Source: Bryobacter sp. (GTDB taxonomy: Bacteria > Acidobacteriota > Terriglobia > Bryobacterales > Bryobacteraceae). Taken from it: DNA of 64,000 bases. The stretch covers positions 1 through 64,000 of the forward strand of contig JALHNH010000010.1 in assembly GCA_022843625.1 (NCBI GenBank). The letters are read 5' to 3'. Within the stretch, counting starts at the first letter, position 1, and each line of letters begins with the position of its first letter. The translations under genes and the position numbers were made by a program. Below are positions 24,739-34,228 of the stretch, piece by piece. The notes below the pieces were generated by a model, which was not told where the DNA came from, did not search any database, and saw only the letters and a program-made list of their open reading frames with translations.

Positions 24739-27309
24739 TTACCCCTTCTTGGGGTCTAAAATCATCTCGATCTCTTTACGGCAATCCTTCAGGTGGCTCA
24801 CCGTAGCTGCATCCTTCGCCGTCAGTGCCGCCGCAGCAAGACGCTGGCTCAACTGCTCCAGCATCACCCGCGCCGTTCCGCGAAAGTCCGTCTGCTGCCA
24901 GCCAGCCGTCATCATCGCGATCATCTCCGGGTTCCCGCGCCCGCCAAACCCGCCTGCGGCAGGTGCCGCCGGGCGCGTAAGCAGCGTCTTGATGTGGTCA
25001 ATGTAGTTCCGCTGCAGTGCCCGCCGATAAAGATCGATCGACGTGCCGGGCTTGGCCACCTCACTGAACAACCCACCCTGCACATCAGTCATAAACTCGC
25101 GCAGCGTATAAGCATTCTTCGCGTCCAGCGCTTCACCATCGGTCAACAACTTGAACCGCATCGGCGACAGCAACGTCTCAAGCGTCTGCTTTTGCTGATT
25201 GATGATGATGTCGGCAGCCCCAAAATACTGGAACTGATTCAGCAACTCCGGCTTGATCAGATTCGTCGGCGGCACAAAGACCTGCTCCTGCAGGAACTTC
25301 ACCGCTTCCTTCTGCTTCGCCTTCGGCACACGGGCAAACTGGTCACCACCACGCCCGGCCAGCGTGCGGCTCTCCACCACACCACCCACCATGCGCACTA
25401 CCGATCCCAGCCAAAGCCGGCGCAAGCCCCAAACGTCCTGAAAAGTTTCCTTCAACAAATCGAAGTCCTCACCAGGCCGGGTCGTCGCCTTCACCAGCCA
25501 GCCATTGATCACCCGCTCCAGATTCTTGAAGCCCAGCGTCGTCGCCAACACCGGGTCATCCCCGATATTCTCGGTCTTCACCGTCGGGTCGATCATGGCC
25601 GGCCCATCCTCGCCACCAAAGCGCAAGAACGGCTCTACCAACTGGCGCGCCGCAATCTGGTCGAGCGCCGTCTTCTCATCATCCGGGTTCTTCGCACCAA
25701 CCACAGGCTTGTAGCCCCACTCAATCGCAAACTTGTCATAGTCCGCAATGATCGGGATCAGCGCGCTCACATTGTCTTCCGGCTGCGCCACATAGTTGAA
25801 GCGTCCGTAAGCCATAATCGAGCCCACGCTGCCATGCGTCTTGGTAAACGCCGGGTCGCGCAACTGAGCAATCGAATAAGCCGAGCTCGCCTTATGGTTG
25901 TGCCGCAGCCCAATCGTATGCCCCACCTCATGCGAAGCGATGTAGAGCAGAATCTCGCCCATCAGCTTCTTGTCAAAGGGCAGCCGCCGCGCCGCGTCAT
26001 TCTGCGCCGAACACATCGCAAAATACCAGGCCTGCGACAGCTTCAGCACGTCATGCCAAAGAATCAAGTGCGTACTGATAATCTCGCCACTACGAGGGTC
26101 GTGCACATGTGGCCCCATCGCATTCTCAACAGGCAAGGCCGCCCAGCGCACTACCGAATAGCGCACATCCTCGGCATCCCAGGTCGGGTCCTGCTCCTTC
26201 GTAGGCGCGTCCTTGGCGATAATCGCGTTCTTGAATCCAGCCTGTTCAAAGGCCACATTCCAGTCCTCGATTCCCTTCTTGATATAGGGCTTCCAAACAT
26301 CGGGCACTTCACGCCCCACATAGAAGGTAATCGGCTTCACCGGCTCACTCAGAGCCGCATTCGGATTCTTCTTCTCTAAGCGGAACCGCGTAATAAAACC
26401 CTTCTGCTCCACACGATTTTCTTCGTTCGCGTACTCCTCAAACGGCTGCACAAAATAACCCACGCGCGGGTCAAAATTGCGCCCCATCATCGGCTTCTCC
26501 GGCAGCAGCACCATGCTGTAATGCACCATCACACTCAAGCTACGCAACCCACCCGGAATCACAGCCGGAGGCGGCGCATTGGGGCTAGCTGAAGGCAGCG
26601 GCGGCGCTCCAAAATTCCACGTCAAGGTCGAACGCACTTCGATGTTTTCCGGAAACGCCTTGATCTCATCGACAAAGCTCCGTGTCGGGTCCGCCGGCGG
26701 CACCATCGGCAGCCGCAAACTCGCAAGCAAACTCACCACAGACAGCTCCGGGATATCCGCCGAAAACATCGACGTTACGTCAATCACCGCGCTCTTGTCC
26801 TTACCCTCAGCTTCAACGTTAAAGGCCCGAATGATCGGTTGAAAATTCGATAGCGACACAGCAAGCTGCGTCCCGGCATCCCCGTTGGTAGCCCGCTTGG
26901 TCACCGGATTGATCTTGAGAAACACACGGTTCCCACGCCGCTCCCAGCGCACCATCCGCGTATTGCCAGGGCTGCCGCTATAGCCAACCCCAGGAGGCGC
27001 CTGCGCGATCTCGTTGTACATCAACATGTCGCGCCCGTAGAGCTTCTCCGGGATCTCGTAATACCACTTCTCGTCCAGCGTATGAACCTTGAACAACCCG
27101 TCCTTGGTCTTCGCTTTCGCAGTGATCACATCTTCATACTTCTTCGGGCCAGTCGCTGGCGGGCGCGCAATCGGCGGCGCACCTCCACCACGTCCATTAA
27201 CAGGGGGCGTAGCCGGTGGCACAGGAGGTTCCTGCGACATCAGACCTACGGGTAAAAGCAGAACAGCCGTCGCCAGTAAGCGACGGCTGAGAAGCCGGTT
27301 CTTCAACAT
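24739..27309 (-). CDS. Secreted zinc-dependent metalloprotease (DUF5117/DUF5118 family)
   Basis: An 856-residue exported protein. A signal peptide (RRLLATAVLLLPVGLMS) is followed by a Pro/Gly-rich linker, then the DUF5118/DUF5117 region (KTKDGLFKVHTLDEKWYYEI, MLMYNEIAQ). The zinc site is HEVGHTIGLRHNH at about residue 460, with SIMAYGRFNY as the downstream Met-turn. This metzincin-like family is common in Acidobacteriota and Bacteroidota; natural substrates are not known. The start has GAGG about 10 nt upstream. The preceding YtkA-like gene ends 28 bp upstream. Confidence 0.88.
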   Translation of the reverse strand: MLKNRLLSRRLLATAVLLLPVGLMSQEPPVPPATPPVNGRGGGAPPIARPPATGPKKYEDVITAKAKTKDGLFKVHTLDEKWYYEIPEKLYGRDMLMYNEIAQAPPGVGYSGSPGNTRMVRWERRGNRVFLKINPVTKRATNGDAGTQLAVSLSNFQPIIRAFNVEAEGKDKSAVIDVTSMFSADIPELSVVSLLASLRLPMVPPADPTRSFVDEIKAFPENIEVRSTLTWNFGAPPLPSASPNAPPPAVIPGGLRSLSVMVHYSMVLLPEKPMMGRNFDPRVGYFVQPFEEYANEENRVEQKGFITRFRLEKKNPNAALSEPVKPITFYVGREVPDVWKPYIKKGIEDWNVAFEQAGFKNAIIAKDAPTKEQDPTWDAEDVRYSVVRWAALPVENAMGPHVHDPRSGEIISTHLILWHDVLKLSQAWYFAMCSAQNDAARRLPFDKKLMGEILLYIASHEVGHTIGLRHNHKASSAYSIAQLRDPAFTKTHGSVGSIMAYGRFNYVAQPEDNVSALIPIIADYDKFAIEWGYKPVVGAKNPDDEKTALDQIAARQLVEPFLRFGGEDGPAMIDPTVKTENIGDDPVLATTLGFKNLERVINGWLVKATTRPGEDFDLLKETFQDVWGLRRLWLGSVVRMVGGVVESRTLAGRGGDQFARVPKAKQKEAVKFLQEQVFVPPTNLIKPELLNQFQYFGAADIIINQQKQTLETLLSPMRFKLLTDGEALDAKNAYTLREFMTDVQGGLFSEVAKPGTSIDLYRRALQRNYIDHIKTLLTRPAAPAAGGFGGRGNPEMIAMMTAGWQQTDFRGTARVMLEQLSQRLAAAALTAKDAATVSHLKDCRKEIEMILDPKKG

Positions 27310-27337
27310 GTTCGAGAGACCTCTTTCGAGTTTTTAG

Positions 27338-27697
27338 TTATTCCTTAACTTCGTAGCGGAATTTTTGACTGGCGCTGTTCGCACCCTTCTTCGCCTTCAC
27401 TTCAATCTGCCAGGCACCCACCATGATGAATTTCTGTTTCGATTCATACACACCGGGCTTCACCTGCTTGGCCGCTTCTTTGAATTCGCCGTGGTCCATT
27501 TCCACCATCGTCAAAATGGTTTCCACTTCAGCGCCAGCCACCGGCTGACCCTTGGCATCGACGATCTTTACCGTCAGCGGCGTATCGTAATTGGCCTTCA
27601 CCTGCTTCGGCAATTCGTACTGAATCTTCCAGGCCGACTTGTCTTGCCCGAACAGGCCGAGCGAACACACCACGAGAGAAAGCAAAAAAATCCGCAT
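27338..27697 (-). CDS. Secreted YtkA/FixH-like domain protein
   Basis: A 119-residue protein with signal peptide MRIFLLSLVVCSLGLFGQ and one immunoglobulin-like domain. Segments PLTVKIVDAKGQPVAGAEV, MVEMDHGEF and PGVYESKQKFIMVGAWQIEV match the YtkA-like/FixH fold, which in other proteins is linked to copper delivery or oxidase assembly. The MDHG stretch is a possible metal-binding site. Function here is inferred only from fold. Confidence 0.75.
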   Translation of the reverse strand: MRIFLLSLVVCSLGLFGQDKSAWKIQYELPKQVKANYDTPLTVKIVDAKGQPVAGAEVETILTMVEMDHGEFKEAAKQVKPGVYESKQKFIMVGAWQIEVKAKKGANSASQKFRYEVKE

Positions 27698-27703
27698 GTT
27701 TCG

Positions 27704-27709
27704 ATTCTA
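27704..27709 (-). promoter_or_regulatory. -10 box TAGAAT of the YtkA-like gene (leaderless type)
   Basis: TAGAAT on the minus strand is exactly 6 nt before ATG 27697 and overlaps the stop codon of the upstream DUF4097 gene. No Shine-Dalgarno is present. Confidence 0.5.
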
Positions 27710-28645
27710 TAACTTTTGCAGCCGGACGCTACCATTCGATGTCGTCACCCGGATCGGCCCACCGCCGGTCCCAACTTTGCCGTCCACACGAGTCTTCGAA
27801 ATCGTGCCCGTCGACGACAGCTCATAATCATTCGTGATGCTCGAATTCGAAGTCGAAACTCGCAAATCCGCATTCACCTTCGCGGGCAACCGCAACGTCA
27901 CCGAAGAGTTGCTCGTATCGACATCCACCGACTGCCCCTTGTAATCCGGCAAGCTCAAATCAATCGAACCATTCGAACTATCCGCCTTCACCGGCCGGCC
28001 CTCAGCCAGCTTCTCGACACGCGCCTTGATGCTCGAATTAGAAGTCGAGGCCTCAAAGCCGCCCTCCAGGCCATCTACCGTGATAGAACCATTCGAAGTC
28101 CGCCCCACAAAGTCCCCATGCACGCCCGCCACATCAATGCTCGCGTTCGAGGTCTTGGCATCAAGCTTACCTTCGAGGCTCCTCACCTTCACCGACCCAT
28201 TCGAGCTCTGCAACCGAGCATTCCCAACAATGTTGTCCACCCGAATCGACCCGTTCGAAGAAACAATACCCTCCAGCATCATTTTCTTCGGTACCCGCAA
28301 AATATACTTCGCCCCGCAATTCCCGCGCCGCCCCTCAGGCCGAATCGTCCGCAGCCGCAACACATTCCCCTGCAAATCCCCTTCCACCTTCACCGCCCGC
28401 ATCAACTCCTCAGTGCCGCCATACTTGATCCCGTTGACATCAATCTCGTCCTTCTCCCAGGACGCAATCTCGATGCTGCCGTTAAAGTTATCGATGGCCA
28501 AAGTCCCGCCCGGCTTCATCGGATAACTCAGATGAAAGTCCTCTTTGAACTTGTCAGACGAGCCCCAGGAGCTCATATCTTCAATGTCGCAACCGGTCAA
28601 AAGCAGCGCGACGGGCGCAAGTGAAAAGAGGATTCGGCGTGTCAT
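27707..28645 (-). CDS. DUF4097-type lipoprotein with repeated T/S-S-N-x-S units (beta-solenoid)
   Basis: A 312-residue lipoprotein: MTRRILFSLAPVALLLTGC ends in a lipobox, so the Cys would be acylated. The body carries at least nine copies of T/S-S-N-G/S/A-S-I/V, each followed by a short strand such as VDGLEGGFEA, as in the DUF4097 beta-helix family. The N-terminal part (GTLAIDNFNGSIEIASWEKDE) begins the same pattern. Function is unknown; family members sit in membranes or on cell surfaces. The frame opens further upstream at 28816 but that would overlap the next gene; ATG 28645 gives the lipobox. Confidence 0.8.
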   Translation of the reverse strand: MTRRILFSLAPVALLLTGCDIEDMSSWGSSDKFKEDFHLSYPMKPGGTLAIDNFNGSIEIASWEKDEIDVNGIKYGGTEELMRAVKVEGDLQGNVLRLRTIRPEGRRGNCGAKYILRVPKKMMLEGIVSSNGSIRVDNIVGNARLQSSNGSVKVRSLEGKLDAKTSNASIDVAGVHGDFVGRTSNGSITVDGLEGGFEASTSNSSIKARVEKLAEGRPVKADSSNGSIDLSLPDYKGQSVDVDTSNSSVTLRLPAKVNADLRVSTSNSSITNDYELSSTGTISKTRVDGKVGTGGGPIRVTTSNGSVRLQKL

Positions 28646-28697
28646 GTCAGAAACCACTACGCACCATCCGCAAGAAAGTTTCATCAAAGTTGCCCAG

Positions 28698-31196
28698 CTA
28701 CCGAATCCAGATCCCGGCCCCGCTGGACGACCGGGCAATCCCAAGAATGATTTCCACTGGCCATCGGCCTGACGGCAGACCCGTTGGCACGCGTAGATTG
28801 AACTGCGCCGCGCCATTCACCAAACCCGGTGCCGCCCCGGCGTAAAGGACTTCACTGGCAGCAAAGCCGATTCGCGCGGTCACCAATTCCAGCGGCCGCG
28901 CCAGAGCGCCCGGCCCGCTAACGGGCGCAATCTCCCCCGTCACAGAGGCAGGCAAGGTCCGTCCAATTCCTGTTCCATAAAGCACCACGATGCTGCCCGC
29001 CGCCGCCGGATTCTGTTCACTGTTCAGGCTCCCATCCTGATTGAATGCCGCCAACGAACCAGATCCCGAGGCGTCCAGCGTGAAGATCTCCACCGCGCCG
29101 GCCCGCACCTCCGAACTAAGACCCATGGCCGCCGACACAGCAGGACGCACCTCAATCGTTGCAACTTCTCCCGGCTCGGCACCCTCATAAGGCACAATCG
29201 CGTTAATTTGCCCATCGCTGACATAAAGCAGCGGCGCGCGCACCTGATTCACGTACACGCTCGCCCCGGCCGAGCCAAATCCCGCACCGAGTAGCGTTAT
29301 GATCTGTCCGGGCGCAATCGCCGTGGCTACAACTCTGGTCGCACCACCTGTCACGCAGGCAAGCTTCGGCGCGGTGGGCTTGTCGAATCGGATCTGGTGT
29401 ATTGCCAGCGACGCGAAATCAATCCCGGTAATGATCTGCCCACCACCGGTAGCGGGCACCGAAAGCGATCTCACTTCCACTGGCAGGTAGGTCGAGAACA
29501 GCGGATCACCCGCGGCGCTATACCGCTGCAGCACTACCGAGTTCGTCTGAGCGCCCGCGCAGGTGGCACGCAATAGAGCATCTTCGGTTGTCGGCACCGT
29601 GGCCATCGTCGTGTTGAGCAGCAGCAAAATGTCCCCGCTCGCCTCACGCACAATCGAGGTCACCGCTGTCGCTCTATGAGCCACCTCAGTGCGCCACAAC
29701 TCCCGTTGGCCTGCCGCATCGACCTTGCTCAGGTACACCACTCGGTCCGGGTTGGATGACGCGCCCTGGCTCCAGGCCACAAGTGTGTTGCCATTCTGCA
29801 GCCGCAGAAGGCTTTGCAAATTGCTTTGTGCCTGAAATCCAAGTCCAAACGTGTACTTGCGCTCGCCAAGCCCTGGCTCCAGTCTCGCCAGTGCCCCGGC
29901 ACGGCTGTCCCAAAATGTGACTTCACCATTCTCAGCGAGGCTCCCCCGCAAAATATATCCGACAGGCGTCTCGCTCCGCGCAAGCGTGCGGCTAAGAGAA
30001 GGGTCAAGCAGCGCAAGCGACTCCCCATTGACTGCGATCAATACCTGGTTAGCGGCGGATACCGCGGACACTGCCTCAGCCGTATTCGGCAAACCGTAAA
30101 ATGTGCTGTACAGCAAGTTGCCGTTTGCCCCGTCAATGCGGGATACAAAGCCGTCTCCAAGTGGCGGCACAGCAAAAATCTGCCGGGGCCCGACCGGTCC
30201 CGCATTCGTCGGCTGGACGGCATTGGCCGTCGCCGGGAAGTCTGCCGAATCGCTGGAACCAGTAACCAGCAAATCGCCATTGTCCGCCATCGATAACGCA
30301 TAGGGCTGGTCGTGATAAGTACCAGCAAGCCGGGTCAGAAACACCGGCTCCCCAGATGCTAGAAACCGCGCAACCCACACATCGGTGCACCAGATTACCC
30401 GTCCGCCTGTCGTTGTCGAACAACGCGTGTTCGACTCCTCTGTACCAGCCAGATAGTCGCTGCCATTGCCTGCTGCGCTGAAGCGTAGACTCGATATCCC
30501 ACTCGGCTGAAGGTCAAGCCTTGCGGTGAGATAGAGGGGTAGCGTCTTGTTGTACTCGCCGGGTTGAATCGAAAGTCGCCCGGAGGAAAGCACTCGAAAC
30601 TGAGCTGCGATCACCACTTTTTGCCCACCCTGCATCTGGTAAGCCGAGGCAGCCGTCAACCGGATCGCCCCAAAGCCCTGCGTCAGATCTGCGACGTCAT
30701 TCGCAAGCCTGACCTGCGTGTTTGCATCCACCTCCAGATAGTGCGCCTCGGGCTGGTTGCCCGGCGCAATTGTTGCTGTCATATCAACGCCTCGTACGTC
30801 GCGCCGGGCACTAAACTCAAGATCCACTCCCGGCCGAACCGACTGATACTGCACCGACTGCCAGATTCCGATCCCGCGTCTCCAGGATGAGGAACTTCCG
30901 GAGAATTCATTCAACGTAAAGCGCGCGGCAGCCCCCTCCCGGCGGGCCGGCATGCCTTCGCCGAATCGGAACCGGATCGGATTGATTCCTAACCCCGGTG
31001 CGAGTAAAAAAGCGTTACCAGTCAATCGTGGCCCCAGATTAAAACCACGGATCCAATAAATCGTTTCTGTGTCGGATTGACTCGTGCTTCGCTCGAAAAA
31101 CACAAAATTCGAACTTAAGTCCACACTTTCAACAGTTGCCGACAGACAAGAGAATGCAATAACCACAAGCAGATACAGGGCTTTGTACAATCGCAT
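28698..31196 (-). CDS. Large secreted beta-propeller protein with C-terminal TIGR03437 domain
   Basis: An 832-residue exported protein with signal sequence YKALYLLVVIAFSCLSA. The N-terminal 200 residues resemble the domain found before SBBP repeats (WIRGFNLGPRL, SVRPGVDLEFSARRDVRG). The middle has beta-propeller-like units (YALSMADNGDLLVTGSSDS, FVSRIDGANGNLLYSTFYG). The C-terminal 230 residues are the TIGR03437 domain typical of Solibacter-type Acidobacteriota (VYVNQVRAPLLYVSDGQINA, GTGIGRTLPASV). These proteins are probably exposed or extracellular; their role is unknown. Confidence 0.85.
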   Translation of the reverse strand: MRLYKALYLLVVIAFSCLSATVESVDLSSNFVFFERSTSQSDTETIYWIRGFNLGPRLTGNAFLLAPGLGINPIRFRFGEGMPARREGAAARFTLNEFSGSSSSWRRGIGIWQSVQYQSVRPGVDLEFSARRDVRGVDMTATIAPGNQPEAHYLEVDANTQVRLANDVADLTQGFGAIRLTAASAYQMQGGQKVVIAAQFRVLSSGRLSIQPGEYNKTLPLYLTARLDLQPSGISSLRFSAAGNGSDYLAGTEESNTRCSTTTGGRVIWCTDVWVARFLASGEPVFLTRLAGTYHDQPYALSMADNGDLLVTGSSDSADFPATANAVQPTNAGPVGPRQIFAVPPLGDGFVSRIDGANGNLLYSTFYGLPNTAEAVSAVSAANQVLIAVNGESLALLDPSLSRTLARSETPVGYILRGSLAENGEVTFWDSRAGALARLEPGLGERKYTFGLGFQAQSNLQSLLRLQNGNTLVAWSQGASSNPDRVVYLSKVDAAGQRELWRTEVAHRATAVTSIVREASGDILLLLNTTMATVPTTEDALLRATCAGAQTNSVVLQRYSAAGDPLFSTYLPVEVRSLSVPATGGGQIITGIDFASLAIHQIRFDKPTAPKLACVTGGATRVVATAIAPGQIITLLGAGFGSAGASVYVNQVRAPLLYVSDGQINAIVPYEGAEPGEVATIEVRPAVSAAMGLSSEVRAGAVEIFTLDASGSGSLAAFNQDGSLNSEQNPAAAGSIVVLYGTGIGRTLPASVTGEIAPVSGPGALARPLELVTARIGFAASEVLYAGAAPGLVNGAAQFNLRVPTGLPSGRWPVEIILGIARSSSGAGIWIR

Positions 31197-31250
31197 GCCA
31201 ACTTATCAGCAATCCGAGCGCCAAATCCCGTGCACCGGTTCACGAAAGTA

Positions 31251-31262
31251 GCTATCCTGATT
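31251..31262 (+). repeat. 12-bp element GCTATCCTGATT upstream of the amine oxidase
   Basis: The same 12 bases occur at 39716-39727 upstream of pyruvate carboxylase. It contains TATCCT, a weak -10 match, 14 nt before ATG 31273 and 13 nt before GTG 39737. It may be a promoter core; the match could also be chance. Confidence 0.35.
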
Positions 31263-31272
31263 GACACTTCCT

Positions 31273-33207
31273 ATGCGACTTCTCTATTTTTTGCTGGTAT
31301 TTTGTCTGCCCCTCGTCGCGCAAATCCACCCTCTCGATAGCCTCACCACCTCCGAATTCTGGGCCGTTTACGAAACCCTCCAGAAATCCGGTCAGGCCGA
31401 CGCGGACACCGTTTTCTCCAGCGTCCTCCTCCATCCCCCATCGAAACAGGCCATCCTCACCAACCAACCCGTCCCCCGTCAGGCCGACGTCATCCTGCGT
31501 AAAGGCAACAAGACAATCGCCGCAACCGTAAACATCACCACCAAAACCATCACCTCCAGTCAGGAACTCAAGGACGCCCAGGCCCCCTTCACAGGCAGCG
31601 AACTCTTCTCTGCAGACGGCCCCATCAAGAAAGACCCCCGCGTCATAGAAGCCCTCAAAAAGCGCGGCCTCACAGACCTCCGCACCGTCCAGTGCCTCGC
31701 CCTCCCCGTCGCCTACCGCAGCACCCCAGAGCAAGCCACCCAGCGCATCGGCTTCGGTTCTTGCTCCAAAACCAACGGAACCCTCCACACCTGGGGCCGC
31801 TCCATCGAAGGCCTCACCATCCAGATGGATATGGTGACCAACAAAATCCTCAAGGTCATCGACACAGAAGTCGCCCCCGTCCCCACAGCCGACAACAACT
31901 ACGAAGAGATCCCCGAAGTCCCCCGCCCGCACACCACACCCATCAGCACCTCGCAACCCATGGGCCCCGGCTACAAAATCGACAAGGGCGAAATCTCCTG
32001 GCAGAACTGGCAATTCCGCATGCGGCTAGACCAGCGCGTCGGCACCGTCCTCAACTTGGTGAAGGTGATCGACAAAGGCAAGCCACGCTCGGTCATGTAC
32101 GAAGGCCACGTCAGCGAACTCTTCGTCCCCTACATGGACCCCGCCAACGGCTGGAACAACCGAGCCTTCATCGACGCCGGCCAATTCTACGCGACAAGCC
32201 CCTTCATCAAGCCGCTCAAGATCGGCCTCGATTGCCCCGCCCACGCCACCTACTTTGACGCCCTCTTCTCCACAGACTCCGGCTCGCCCAAGCTCCACAC
32301 CAATATGGCCTGCCTCTTCGAGCGCAGCCTCGACACCCCAGCCTGGCGTCACGGCGAAGACGGCCAAATCTACGGCCGCCCCAACCGGCAGCTCATCCTC
32401 CGCACCGCCGCCGTAATCGGCAACTACGACTACATCATGGACTGGCGCTTCGACCCCGACGGCACCATTGAAGTAGCCGTAGGAGCCACAGGCGTAATCG
32501 AAACCAAAGCCACCGCCCAGAAGCTCCCGCCAGACCACAGCCACAACGCAACCGACACCGGCCAATACGTAGCAGAGCATACAGTTGGAGTCAACCACGA
32601 CCACTACTTCAGCTACCGTCTCGACATGGACGTAGACGGCGCCAGCAACTCCTTCATGCTCCACAAGATGGTCCCGAAAAGGATTGAGAACGACCCGATG
32701 CGCAAATCCATCTGGGTCACCCAGCCAACAATGGCGGCAACAGAAAAAGAAGCAATCCTCGACATCGATCTAGCCAAGCCCTCAATGTGGATGTTCATGA
32801 ACCCGGCAGTAAAAGGCCCCCTCAGCTACCCCACCGCCTACGAGATCATGCCAGGAGCAACAGCAAAGTCGCTAATGTCCCCGGACGACCCGACCCAGCA
32901 AATCGGCTCTTTCTCCGAGCACCAATTCTACGTAACCCCATACAACGCAAACGAGCGCTACGCGAGCGGAGTATACGTAACCAGCTCCCCAGCAAAAGAC
33001 GGCCTAACGGACTGGGTAAAGGCAAACCGCTCAATCGCAAACACCGACATCGTAGGCTGGTACACCCTGGGCTTCCACCACATCACCAGAGCCGAAGACT
33101 GGCCAGTAATGCCAGCAATGTGGCACAGCTTCCTGATCCGCCCTTTCCACTTCTTCGACAAGAATCCGGTCCTCGACTTGCCGAAGAGCCTCAACACGAA
33201 GCCCTAA
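31273..33207 (+). CDS. Secreted copper amine oxidase
   Basis: A topaquinone-dependent amine oxidase, 644 residues, which oxidises primary amines to aldehydes with release of ammonia and hydrogen peroxide. Signal peptide MRLLYFLLVFCLPLVAQ. The cofactor precursor is Tyr385 in the motif N-Y-D-Y. Copper ligands are His442 and His444 (NHDHYF) and His603 (HHITRAEDWPVMP). The catalytic base is Asp301 in FIDAGQFY. RPFHFFDKNPVLDLP is the usual C-terminal motif. TTG 31261 is an alternative start, but ATG 31273 gives the better signal peptide. The stop overlaps the orphan hicB stop. Confidence 0.93.
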   Translation: MRLLYFLLVFCLPLVAQIHPLDSLTTSEFWAVYETLQKSGQADADTVFSSVLLHPPSKQAILTNQPVPRQADVILRKGNKTIAATVNITTKTITSSQELKDAQAPFTGSELFSADGPIKKDPRVIEALKKRGLTDLRTVQCLALPVAYRSTPEQATQRIGFGSCSKTNGTLHTWGRSIEGLTIQMDMVTNKILKVIDTEVAPVPTADNNYEEIPEVPRPHTTPISTSQPMGPGYKIDKGEISWQNWQFRMRLDQRVGTVLNLVKVIDKGKPRSVMYEGHVSELFVPYMDPANGWNNRAFIDAGQFYATSPFIKPLKIGLDCPAHATYFDALFSTDSGSPKLHTNMACLFERSLDTPAWRHGEDGQIYGRPNRQLILRTAAVIGNYDYIMDWRFDPDGTIEVAVGATGVIETKATAQKLPPDHSHNATDTGQYVAEHTVGVNHDHYFSYRLDMDVDGASNSFMLHKMVPKRIENDPMRKSIWVTQPTMAATEKEAILDIDLAKPSMWMFMNPAVKGPLSYPTAYEIMPGATAKSLMSPDDPTQQIGSFSEHQFYVTPYNANERYASGVYVTSSPAKDGLTDWVKANRSIANTDIVGWYTLGFHHITRAEDWPVMPAMWHSFLIRPFHFFDKNPVLDLPKSLNTKP

Positions 33208-33449
33208 TCCAGCAGCGCCTCCCCAACCTCAACCTCGATCATCCGCACCACCGGTGGTCGAGTAGAACAAGGCGGTTCATAGCAGAGTTCGAGAGCCTCA
33301 CGCAGATTCTCCAAAGCTTCCTCCTCTGTCTCGCCCTGACTGGCAACTTCCACTTCAAGGCATTGCGAAACAAACAAGTTTCCCTCGCGCCAAACCTTAG
33401 TTGTAAGCCATGGCCTCAAATCCTCAATTGTTCTATGACCAGAATCCAT
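33204..33449 (-). CDS. HicB-like antitoxin, orphan
   Basis: An 81-residue protein with the partial RNase H fold of HicB: LFVSQCLEVEVASQGETEEE followed by ALENLREALELCYE. No HicA (small dsRNA-binding toxin with G-x-H motif) is found on either side. It may be a solitary regulator or the survivor of a pair. Its stop overlaps the end of the convergent amine oxidase by 4 nt. Confidence 0.75.
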   Translation of the reverse strand: MDSGHRTIEDLRPWLTTKVWREGNLFVSQCLEVEVASQGETEEEALENLREALELCYEPPCSTRPPVVRMIEVEVGEALLD

Positions 33450-33514
33450 AGCTCAATCTCCCGCGATCACTGTTCTCAACGCAAACCACATCCCACAAGT
33501 CACAAAAGTGCAAA

Positions 33515-33949
33515 TCAAAGACTTCCCAGAACCTCTACGTCCAACCCTCGATAGGCTCGAAATCCCTGGTCAAACGTAACTAACCGCCGCCCAGCCGCCA
33601 TTGCAAATGCTGCCAGGAAGGCGTCAGACCATACCTTGGGAGAATACTTGATCTTCATCGTAAACTCGCGCAAGCGTTGATCCAGATCCGGAGGGTCAGA
33701 AAGCAACACCATACGCCGATCTTCAAACAATACGTCCATCACGGCCCAAGCCGCCCTCCCATCGCAAACATCGACCCCCATCACTGCTGGATTGTTCAGT
33801 AATCGAAGCACCGCGACCTGCGTGCTTCTGGTTATGCCCACTTCAGCTCGTTCTGTTCGGGCTGCCATCCAATCTTTGGCATGTTTGTGGTGAGCTTGAC
33901 GATCGTGAACCAGGTTCAAAATGAAGTTAGCGTCGCACAGGCTGTACAA
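33515..33949 (-). CDS. VapC-like PIN-domain toxin
   Basis: A 144-residue PIN protein of the subfamily with LCDANFILNLVHDRQAHHKH, TRSTQVAVLRLLNNPAVMG, WSDAFLAAFA and VTFDQGFRAY. In this subfamily the central Glu of the usual PIN site is replaced by the T-Q segment. The start is TTG 33949, with AGAGG about 9 nt upstream inside the antitoxin gene, which it overlaps by 23 nt. Confidence 0.85.
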   Translation of the reverse strand: MYSLCDANFILNLVHDRQAHHKHAKDWMAARTERAEVGITRSTQVAVLRLLNNPAVMGVDVCDGRAAWAVMDVLFEDRRMVLLSDPPDLDQRLREFTMKIKYSPKVWSDAFLAAFAMAAGRRLVTFDQGFRAYRGLDVEVLGSL

Positions 33950-34193
33950 ACCGACTCACCTCTTCTTCATCCATAGCCTCTTGAGCCCGCTTCAATTGAT
34001 CTAGCGTGATCGTCTTCCCTCCAGGCTTACTCTTGATAATCGGAAACTCGACTTTGCGTAGCGGCCCGGTCTTGCCCGCCATCACGAGCCGCAGACTCTC
34101 CACCACCAACTGAGTCACCGGCTTCCCCTCCAGCGCCGCCTTCGCCTTCACCGCTCGATACAACTCATCCGGAATCTCAAGTGTCGTCTTCAT
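33927..34193 (-). CDS. VapB-like antitoxin
   Basis: An 88-residue protein beginning MKTTLEIPDELYRAVKAKAA, a ribbon-helix-helix DNA-binding segment, followed by LVVESLRLVM and a Lys/Gly-rich linker. The charged C-terminal helix (LKRAQEAMDEEEVSRF) should bind the overlapping PIN toxin. The two genes form a standard antitoxin-first module. Confidence 0.82.
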   Translation of the reverse strand: MKTTLEIPDELYRAVKAKAALEGKPVTQLVVESLRLVMAGKTGPLRKVEFPIIKSKPGGKTITLDQLKRAQEAMDEEEVSRFVQPVRR

Positions 34194-34228
34194 AAACCCA
34201 GATTACCAGATTTCCAGAAAACCAGATC

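Noticed and set aside
24793-26379. 528-codon plus-strand frame opposite the metalloprotease
   Set aside because: Arg/His/Gln-rich antisense translation of GC-rich codons; the opposite frame contains the HExxH site and domain matches.
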